The notes below the pieces were generated by a model that was not told the origin of the DNA, made no database searches, and saw only the letters and a program-made list of their open reading frames with translations. Positions 1 to 4,328 of a stretch of DNA of 5,021 nucleotides are shown here, piece after piece (within the stretch, counting starts at the first letter, position 1; each line of letters opens with the position of its first letter). A program made the translations under genes and the position numbers. The stretch is from Planctomycetaceae bacterium (lineage in GTDB: Bacteria > Planctomycetota > Planctomycetia > Planctomycetales > Planctomycetaceae), in assembly GCA_020426085.1 (NCBI GenBank), contig JAGQQP010000352.1, positions 1 to 5,021 on the forward strand, read 5' to 3'.

Positions 1-21
1 AAACCGTCAGCGAAAACGTAC
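1..21. repeat. Partial third copy of the long interspersed repeat (left window edge)
   Basis: The first 21 bases match 2347-2367, inside long-repeat copy 2, with two mismatches. The similarity fades after about position 21, so this is either the broken end of another copy whose remainder lies left of the window or a short orphan fragment. The match is short, which limits confidence. Confidence 0.5.
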
Positions 22-55
22 TATAAGTTTTCACATTACCAACCTGCTCAGCGAC

Positions 56-85
56 CGGGTGGCACTGTTGGCTCGCCCAACAGTG
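56..85. repeat. 30-bp hairpin repeat, copy A
   Basis: The arms CACTGTTGG (63-71) and CCAACAGTG (77-85) form a perfect 9-bp inverted repeat around a 5-base loop, preceded by CGGGTGG. The whole 30-bp unit recurs at 536-565 in the same orientation with a single difference, in the loop (C at 74, T at 554). The two units are 480 bp apart and enclose long-repeat copy 1. No T-tract follows on either strand, so it does not look like an intrinsic terminator. It behaves like a dispersed palindromic element. Confidence 0.75.
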
Positions 86-141
86 CTGATATAAAGGGCC
101 CATTTTTCATTGGTAAGATGAGGGGGATCATAATCGGGTAG

Positions 142-173
142 CCCCGGATGTAATCCGGGGTTGTCGCAGACAA
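142..173 (+). repeat. Two abutting triloop hairpins in copy 1
   Basis: CCCCGGAT/GTA/ATCCGGGG (142-160) is a perfect 8-bp stem with a 3-base loop. It is followed without a gap by TTGTC/GCA/GACAA (161-173), a perfect 5-bp stem with a 3-base loop. Two stems that touch end to end could stack coaxially when this strand is single-stranded. In copy 2 (2311-2342) each stem has one mismatch and the first loop has changed to GTC. Confidence 0.7.
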
Positions 174-235
174 CAGGAAACTGTCAGAACAGACAGACAA
201 ACCAGAGTACCAAAGCCGACCAGCCTTTGCAGTAG

Positions 236-258
236 GGGCGGCACCCATGTGTCCGCCC
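236..258. repeat. GC-rich imperfect hairpin in copy 1
   Basis: GGGCGG (236-241) pairs with CCGCCC (253-258). The stem is extended by CAC (242-244) with GTG (249-251), leaving one bulged T at 252 and a CCAT loop. The same 23 bases occur unchanged at 2404-2426, and a rearranged relative (GGGCAGAC with GTCCGCCC, one mismatch) lies at 614-636. This is one of the best conserved blocks of the repeat family. Confidence 0.6.
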
Positions 259-370
259 GCCTGGCGAGGTACAAACCAGCTTCACCCCACAACGGGAACC
301 GATGAAACGCTCGAAATTGATATTTCTACCACGAAAAACACGTAACCACATGAAAGTGAAAAGTGGGTAA

Positions 371-402
371 GCCCGAATGCAATTCGGGCCGAGCGCAGCG
401 AG
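371..402 (+). repeat. Two abutting triloop hairpins, second one with tandem G-A mismatches
   Basis: GCCCGAAT/GCA/ATTCGGGC (371-389) is a perfect 8-bp stem with a GCA triloop and has the same architecture as the hairpin at 142-160. It is followed directly by CGAGC/GCA/GCGAG (390-402), where C-G pairs enclose two adjacent G-A mismatches (391 with 401, 392 with 400) in a CGAG context. In copy 2 (2538-2569) the first stem has one mismatch and an ACA loop, while the second reads CAAGC/GTA/GCAAG with two A-A mismatches. Confidence 0.65.
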
Positions 403-458
403 CAAGAGGTCGCAGTTGCCGCGTTCGTTTCAGAACCGGTCAGCCTATCCTTTCACGG

Positions 459-501
459 CACGGCCGGACAAGCCGGACCGTGGCACACGGTAACTTTTTT
501 T
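459..501 (+). repeat. Overlapping hairpins ending in a T-tract (copy 1 right end)
   Basis: CACGG-CCGG (459-467) pairs with CCGG-A-CCGTG (473-482) with a one-base bulge. An alternative stem, ACCGTG/GCA/CACGGT (477-491), overlaps it, so the two cannot form together. The second is followed after AAC by seven Ts (495-501), giving the layout of a weak intrinsic terminator on the plus strand. No plus-strand gene lies to the left within the window. Copy 2 keeps the first hairpin (2625-2648) but has an interrupted T-run. Confidence 0.5.
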
Positions 502-535
502 GTATTTGTGTTTATCCATATTGTATCACCTCACT

Positions 536-565
536 CGGGTGGCACTGTTGGCTTGCCCAACAGTG
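536..565. repeat. 30-bp hairpin repeat, copy B
   Basis: This is the second copy of the unit at 56-85, with 29 of 30 bases identical and the same orientation. The 9-bp arms are at 543-551 and 557-565, and the only difference is in the loop. Perfect arms in both copies, despite the poorly related DNA around them, suggest recent spread or selection for the hairpin. Confidence 0.75.
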
Positions 566-597
566 ATTACAAGCCGCTCCCATCCCATAAAAGTAAA

Positions 598-641
598 ACA
601 CCATTAGCGGCAGGGGCAGACCACATGCGTCCGCCCGACTG
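598..641. repeat. Truncated or rearranged repeat fragment
   Basis: Bases 598-615 (ACACCATTAGCGGCAGGG) match 2287-2304 with one difference. In the second place they lead into long-repeat copy 2; here they run instead into a variant of the GC-rich hairpin (arms 614-621 and 629-636, one mismatch). It looks like a shortened member of the same family in which the internal part has been deleted. Confidence 0.55.
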
Positions 642-674
642 ACGATGTTCTAAACTCTTCATCGACTATTTCAC

Positions 675-713
675 AAAAACATCCCTGGCTCGAACATGCA
701 AACCAGGGATGTT
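675..713 (-). terminator. Intrinsic terminator of the EF-Tu gene
   Basis: AACATCCCTGG (678-688) and CCAGGGATGTT (703-713) form a perfect 11-bp stem around a 14-base loop. Read on the minus strand, the stem runs into five Ts (679-675). It begins 11 bases past the EF-Tu stop codon, exactly where a terminator for that gene is expected. Confidence 0.85.
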
Positions 714-724
714 GTAAGTTTCCG

Positions 725-1906
725 TCAGGCGATCACTTTTGTAATCACGCCTGAACCAACGGTCTTGCCTCCTTCACGAACGGCAAACCGGTCTCCATCC
801 GCCAGTGCGACAGGATGATGCAGGACGACATCCAGCGTCACCCCGTCACCGGGCAGAGCCATATCCACATCACCCAGAACGTTGGTCGTTCCCGTGACAT
901 TGGTCGTTCGAAAAAAGAACTGGGGAGTGTAACCGTTAAAAAACGGCGTATGTCGGCCCCCTTCTTCTTTTTTCAACACGTAGACTTCGGCTTCGAATTT
1001 TCGATAAGGAGTAATCGAACCCGCTGCTGCCAGCACCTGACCGCGCGACACTTCGTCGTACCCGGTTTTCCGCAACAGGCAGCCTACATTTTCTCCCGCA
1101 CGTCCCGAATCCAGAACCGTACTGAAAGACTCGACCTGGGTCACCACATCGGCGCCCTTCTGATCACTCAGGCCGACAATCTCAACGCGATCACCCGCAC
1201 GGATTTCTCCCTGCTCGATCTTGCCTGTAACAACCGTTCCCCGTCCTTCAATCATAAAAACATTTTCGATGGACATCAGAAACGGCTTGTCGAGCAACCG
1301 TACCGGATCCGGAATCGACTGATCCAAAGCCGCCAGCAACTCATTGATGCAGGCTGTTGCCTCTTCATCGGTCGGCTGATCATGAGCCTGCTTCGCCGAG
1401 CCGCGAATAAACGGAATCTCATCTCCCGGAAAACCGTAGTGAGTCAGCATTTCGCGGAGCTCCAGCTCAACCAGTTCAATCAGTTCCGGATCGTCAACCA
1501 GGTCGCACTTATTGAGGAATACGACCAGGTGAGGCACCCCCACCTGACGCGCCAGCAGGATATGCTCGCGAGTCTGAGGCATCGGACCATCAGCGGCTGA
1601 TACCAGCAGTACGGCACCATCCATCTGGGCTGCACCCGAGATCATATTCTTGATGTAGTCGGCATGTCCCGGACAGTCAATGTGTGCATACGAACGAGTT
1701 TCTGTTTCGTACTTCACATGCGATGCCAGAATCGTCACCGTCTTGTTTTTGTCCCGCACAATTCCACCTCTGGCGATGTCCTGGTAACTCTTGACCTGAG
1801 CCAGGTTTTTCTCCGACTGCACACGCAGAATGGCAGCCGTCAGGGTGGTTTTCCCATGGTCGATGTGACCAATCGTACCTACATTGACATGAACTTTCTG
1901 AAACAT
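725..1906 (-). CDS. tuf: Elongation factor Tu, divergent stand-alone copy
   Basis: The 393-residue product is a full-length translation elongation factor Tu, the cytoplasmic GTPase that carries aminoacyl-tRNA to the ribosomal A site. The G domain shows G1 GHIDHGKT (13-20), Thr58 of switch I, G3 DCPGH (77-81, with catalytic His81), G4 NKCD (132-135) and G5 GSA (169-171). Domain 2 carries GRGTVVTG (221-228). Domain 3 carries GGRHTPFF (316-323) and FRTTNVTG (332-339). Odd points: the N-terminus is about six residues shorter than E. coli EF-Tu, lacking the KFERTKP stretch; switch I reads RDKNKTVTI where most bacteria have EEKARGITI, a form I recall from planctomycetes; Asn215 replaces the Asp of the usual VEDVFS motif in the aminoacyl pocket; VEMFRK is VESFST; YRPQFYF is YTPQFFF. 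All GTPase residues are intact, so it should be active. The start is fixed by a strong ribosome binding site. No ribosomal genes adjoin it, so it is probably a second tuf copy; a full tuf count in the genome would decide. Confidence 0.95.
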   Translation of the reverse strand: MFQKVHVNVGTIGHIDHGKTTLTAAILRVQSEKNLAQVKSYQDIARGGIVRDKNKTVTILASHVKYETETRSYAHIDCPGHADYIKNMISGAAQMDGAVLLVSAADGPMPQTREHILLARQVGVPHLVVFLNKCDLVDDPELIELVELELREMLTHYGFPGDEIPFIRGSAKQAHDQPTDEEATACINELLAALDQSIPDPVRLLDKPFLMSIENVFMIEGRGTVVTGKIEQGEIRAGDRVEIVGLSDQKGADVVTQVESFSTVLDSGRAGENVGCLLRKTGYDEVSRGQVLAAAGSITPYRKFEAEVYVLKKEEGGRHTPFFNGYTPQFFFRTTNVTGTTNVLGDVDMALPGDGVTLDVVLHHPVALADGDRFAVREGGKTVGSGVITKVIA

Positions 1907-1915
1907 TGCTCATCG

Positions 1916-1923
1916 CCTCCTTT
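1916..1923 (-). promoter_or_regulatory. Strong ribosome binding site of EF-Tu
   Basis: The minus strand reads AAAGGAGG, with GGAGG ending nine bases before the ATG at 1906. It decides the start at [10 protein letters not shown] and supports efficient translation. A second ATG at 1913, in another frame, is too close to the site and leads to an unrelated reading frame. Confidence 0.85.
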
Positions 1924-2061
1924 CAAAAAGAGGAGTGATTCACATCAGCTGACCAGTGATCAGGGTGAGCAGCCCCGACCACCTTTTTGTGCCCGTGCAG
2001 CGCCAGAGCAGCCTTTGTGACGAAAAAAGTCTTCCTCAACTCACACACAGAAAAATCCACG

Positions 2062-2096
2062 AAAAAAGCCCGCCTGATACAGAACCAGACGGGCTT
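2062..2096 (-). terminator. Terminator-like hairpin in the EF-Tu leader
   Basis: AAGCCCG (2066-2072) pairs with CGGGCTT (2090-2096), extended past one mismatch by CTG/CAG. Read on the minus strand the stem ends in six Ts (2067-2062), the form of an intrinsic terminator. No gene lies close upstream on that strand; the beta-helix gene ends about 610 bases away. It therefore either stops stray read-through or sits in the EF-Tu leader as an attenuator. Confidence 0.65.
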
Positions 2097-2121
2097 GAAG
2101 ATCGATCTATTAACCATTCAC

Positions 2122-2155
2122 AGATCATACCACGAACCCGGCCCGCCGGTTCTCG
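2122..2155 (-). promoter_or_regulatory. Candidate extended -10 promoter for EF-Tu
   Basis: The minus strand carries TGGTATGAT, an extended -10 with hexamer TATGAT at 2129-2124. No convincing -35 hexamer is found at the normal spacing; the region is GC-rich with an imperfect palindrome (2134-2150). Transcription from here would begin near 2117, giving a leader of about 210 bases that contains the hairpin at 2062-2096. Confidence 0.3.
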
Positions 2156-2286
2156 ACGAGTCTGTCGTAAAGGTCTCTCTGGAAAAGAATCGAAACATGG
2201 ATTTCCCTGACTTAAAACATGTGTATTAGAACGTTGAGGAACCAGACACCAGGCACAAATAGAAGGTTCACCCGTTTCTCAGAAAT

Positions 2287-2313
2287 ACACCATTAGCCGC
2301 AGGGCTTTAGCCC
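2287..2313. repeat. Repeat entry segment with GGGCT/TT/AGCCC hairpin
   Basis: Bases 2287-2304 match 598-615 with one mismatch. They run into GGGCTTTAGCCC (2302-2313), a short perfect palindrome that overlaps the start of long-repeat copy 2. Copy 1 lacks this segment; its left side (before 139) is unrelated. Confidence 0.5.
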
Positions 2314-2673
2314 CGGTTGTCATCCGGGGTTGGCGCAGACAACAGGAAACCGTCAGAGAAAACATACAAACCAGATCAACAAGCCCGACCAGCCTTGGCG
2401 TAGGGGCGGCACCCATGTGTCCGCCCGCCTGTCGATATTCGCCCCCGCATCGCGCAGTATCGGGAACCGATCAAGCCAACGAACCAGTTGTTTCTACCAC
2501 GAAAAACACGAAACCACACGAAAGTAAAATTGCGTAAGCCCGAATACAATTCGGACCAAGCGTAGCAAGCAGGAGGTCGCCGCTGCCGCATTTGTTTCAG
2601 AACCAGGTATCGCAACTTGACAGGCACGGCCGGACGAGCCGGACCGTGGCACACGGGAACTTCTTTAGTGTTC
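2308..2673. repeat. Long interspersed repeat, copy 2 (about 365 bp)
   Basis: This is the same-orientation partner of 139-505. Hairpins corresponding to copy 1 are at 2311-2329, 2330-2342, 2404-2426, 2538-2556, 2557-2569, 2625-2648 and 2643-2657. Most of these stems carry mismatches, whereas the copy 1 counterparts are largely perfect. The strong hairpin at 2625-2648 lies 59 bases past the stop codon of the beta-helix gene and could help end or protect that transcript, though it lacks a T-tract. Minus-strand ORFs here, containing THGCRPY and RVFRGR, are repeat translations and not genes. Confidence 0.8.
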
Positions 2674-2706
2674 GGGATCATCCCGTGCACCTTCCGGGGC
2701 TGCCGC

Positions 2707-4149
2707 TCAATACACGGTCATGGTATTCGAAACATCCGTTCCCGGGCCGACGTCAATGTCGCCGGAAACCAGGTTGTCGGTGATTTGAATCTGCTGGCCA
2801 CCGGTGACGCGGATCGCGAAGTTTTTCTCGCCTTCGGTGATCAGGCAGTCCGAGATGCGGGACTGCTTCACGTTCGACAGCAAAATGCCGCCATTCTGAC
2901 ACTGGCGGATCGAACAGTTCGTGATGTTCATTCGCGCGCAGTTTTCCAGAATCAGACCCGCGGCAACATTCCGGGTCGCCAGGATATTCAGCGCGTTGAG
3001 CGTACAGTCGGTGCAGTCTTTGAAAACGTTCGCATCTTTGGTTTTTGCCCGGTAATCAGGATTGCGGTCGAGCAGATTAGAGCCGAGAACGATGTGCGAG
3101 CAGTCTTCCACCAGCAGATTGTGTTCGTACGCCTGCCAGAGTGTATTGCCGGTAATCGTGATGCCCCGGGCATGCTGGAGGTGAATATTGACGGCGACAT
3201 CACTCATCGAATTGTCGGCAATCGCGAAGTTCCCCACCTTGCGCGGATCTTCGGGACCGTTGCCGATAAAGCGGACGTTAGCAGAGTCGGGGGCGTCATT
3301 CGTGTGTTGAATCGTGCAGCCGAAGATAGCACCTTCCCGCAGTGAGCCTTTGGAAATGTCGAACAGGATATTGGCGGTGGGCTGTGTGTCCTGTCCCATA
3401 TTTCCTTCAATGTCGCAGTTACCGATCTGGATGTTGCGGATTTCACTCCCCCGGACGACGATGCCCCCCTGCTTGTTGTAGCTGATATGCGAATCGGAGA
3501 TGTTGATCTGATGCAGATTCAGATTCTCGAGATAAATGCCGACCCCTACATTTTCGTAAAGATGACAGTCATCGATGGAGACGTTCCGGTTGCGTTCGTA
3601 AAGATGAATCCCATGCAGGGCCTTGCGAACGACCAGCCGTGTAATAGTGATCTGCATGGTCTTCGAGGCTGCCACGCCGATCGCTTCGGGATGTTTGCCG
3701 ACGATTTCGATACCGTCGATCATGGGAGACCGTTCCTGATCCCAGACGACCGGCTGAAACGTTTTAGGACTTGCGGTTCCGTTGTGCGTGCCTACGAAAT
3801 GGAATGCGGGGCCGGCTCCTTCCATCAGAATCGTCGCGGTGCCATCACCGGAAATCGAAGTCGGGCCGACTTTGTTTAAATCGATGACCACCGGTTTGGT
3901 GAAGCGATATTGCCCCGAAGGAAATCGTAGCGAGCCGACCGAAGCATCGACCATCTTCTGAATGGCGGCTGAGTCATCCGTTTTGCCATCCCCGGTGGCC
4001 CCCATGTCCAATACGGTTTTCCCCGCTTTGAGCGAAGCGGCAGCGGACGGTTCAGTCGTCTGAGACTGCGAGGCTGCGGGAGGAATCAGATACAGGCCCG
4101 CCAGTATCACGGCAACCACACACACGGGAACGAGGCTTCTGGATTTCAT
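2707..4149 (-). CDS. Exported right-handed beta-helix protein, pectate-lyase-3-like
   Basis: The 480-residue product opens with a signal peptide or anchor: MKSRS, then a hydrophobic run (about 7-26) and the small-residue stretch PPAAS, a plausible cleavage area. An Ala/Ser/Thr-rich linker follows to about 42. Residues 45-68 carry DMGATGDGKTDDSAAIQ, the signature that opens pectate-lyase-3 / phage-tailspike-like beta-helix domains. From about 145 to the end, the chain is made of short beta-helix rungs with the repeating pattern I-x-[D/G/N]-[C/N/S]-x-[I/L] (for example ISDSHI, IGNCDI, ITGNTL, ISDCLI, ITDNLV). The fold suggests binding or cleavage of a polysaccharide outside the cytoplasm, but I cannot identify catalytic residues or the substrate, so no enzyme activity is assigned. 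The start ATG follows a weak GGAAAG site about ten bases upstream, with no better start nearby. It is monocistronic in appearance: 179 bases separate it from rsgA, and repeat DNA follows. Numerous paralogues are common in planctomycetes. Confidence 0.85.
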   Translation of the reverse strand: MKSRSLVPVCVVAVILAGLYLIPPAASQSQTTEPSAAASLKAGKTVLDMGATGDGKTDDSAAIQKMVDASVGSLRFPSGQYRFTKPVVIDLNKVGPTSISGDGTATILMEGAGPAFHFVGTHNGTASPKTFQPVVWDQERSPMIDGIEIVGKHPEAIGVAASKTMQITITRLVVRKALHGIHLYERNRNVSIDDCHLYENVGVGIYLENLNLHQINISDSHISYNKQGGIVVRGSEIRNIQIGNCDIEGNMGQDTQPTANILFDISKGSLREGAIFGCTIQHTNDAPDSANVRFIGNGPEDPRKVGNFAIADNSMSDVAVNIHLQHARGITITGNTLWQAYEHNLLVEDCSHIVLGSNLLDRNPDYRAKTKDANVFKDCTDCTLNALNILATRNVAAGLILENCARMNITNCSIRQCQNGGILLSNVKQSRISDCLITEGEKNFAIRVTGGQQIQITDNLVSGDIDVGPGTDVSNTMTVY

Positions 4150-4210
4150 GGGAACGGCTTTCCATCGGGAGAAGTTCAGGTGGGAATTCGCAGACGCTAC
4201 AATCAGCGCA

Positions 4211-4251
4211 TTACTTAACGTTGCTTAAAAAGCATCTCTGAGTCTAAGCAA
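4211..4251. promoter_or_regulatory. Repeated TTRCTTAA sites / inverted repeat upstream of the beta-helix gene
   Basis: TTACTTAA (4211-4218) and TTGCTTAA (4221-4228) form a direct repeat with ten-base periodicity, one helical turn. TAAGCAA (4245-4251) is an inverted copy of TTGCTTA (4221-4227). The cluster lies 62-102 bases before the beta-helix start codon, where an operator or promoter would be. No T-tract follows the inverted repeat, so it is unlikely to be the rsgA terminator. No good sigma-70 hexamer pair is visible. Confidence 0.35.
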
Positions 4252-4328
4252 GACGGGAAGGAGGTTCAACGGCTGCGGGAAGAAATTTGTGTGAGGCAGC
4301 GCATGACAGGTTCAGCGGCGTTTCGTGA

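Larger units (their letters stand above)
139..505. repeat. Long interspersed repeat, copy 1 (about 365 bp)
   Basis: This stretch aligns in the same orientation and almost without gaps with 2308-2673; the offset drifts only from 2169 to 2166. Highly similar blocks include the TAGCCCCGG start, the GGGGCGGCACCCATGTGTCC block (from 235), an identical 20-mer at 323-342 and 2491-2510, the GCCCGAAT hairpin (371) and the CACGG...CCGTG hairpin (459). The central part (about 271-315) is poorly conserved. I see no credible coding sequence. Short ORFs that can be read here, such as peptides containing RVFRGR on the minus strand, are translations of the repeat. No transposase is visible, so if it is mobile it must be moved in trans. 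Confidence 0.8.
1924..2286. other. EF-Tu upstream region, no gene seen
   Basis: About 360 bases separate the EF-Tu ribosome binding site from the repeat block. I find no tRNA, no ribosomal-protein gene and no ORF with a ribosome binding site. It holds a candidate extended -10 site (2124-2129), a terminator-like hairpin (2062-2096), a GC-rich imperfect palindrome (2134-2150) and a direct repeat of GGCTGCTC on the minus strand (within about 1966-2014). The 64-codon minus-strand frame 2117-1923 runs through the hairpin and resembles no protein I know. Confidence 0.5.

Noticed and set aside
184..405. Minus-strand ORFs with RVFRGR and THGCRPY peptides (also 2376-2690)
   Set aside because: They arise by translating the two copies of the long repeat. 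Their similarity is nucleotide repeat similarity, and they lack start signals.
139..505. CRISPR array
   Set aside because: Repeats are long, imperfect and built of different hairpins; there is no regular repeat-spacer unit and no cas gene.
815..1600. 261-codon plus-strand ORF
   Set aside because: It is fully antisense to the EF-Tu coding sequence, has no ribosome binding site and resembles no protein; the EF-Tu frame is certain.
1923..2117. 64-codon minus-strand ORF as an EF-Tu leader peptide
   Set aside because: It has no ribosome binding site, runs straight through the terminator hairpin and has no run of regulatory codons.
1924..2286. tRNA genes upstream of tuf, as in many bacterial tuf clusters
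   Set aside because: I looked for cloverleaf arms and the GTTCNANNC T-arm motif on the minus strand by eye and found none. A tRNAscan-SE run would settle it.
2617..3345. 242-codon plus-strand ORF
   Set aside because: It is antisense to the beta-helix gene and starts inside the repeat. Its length is explained by low stop density opposite a GC-rich gene.
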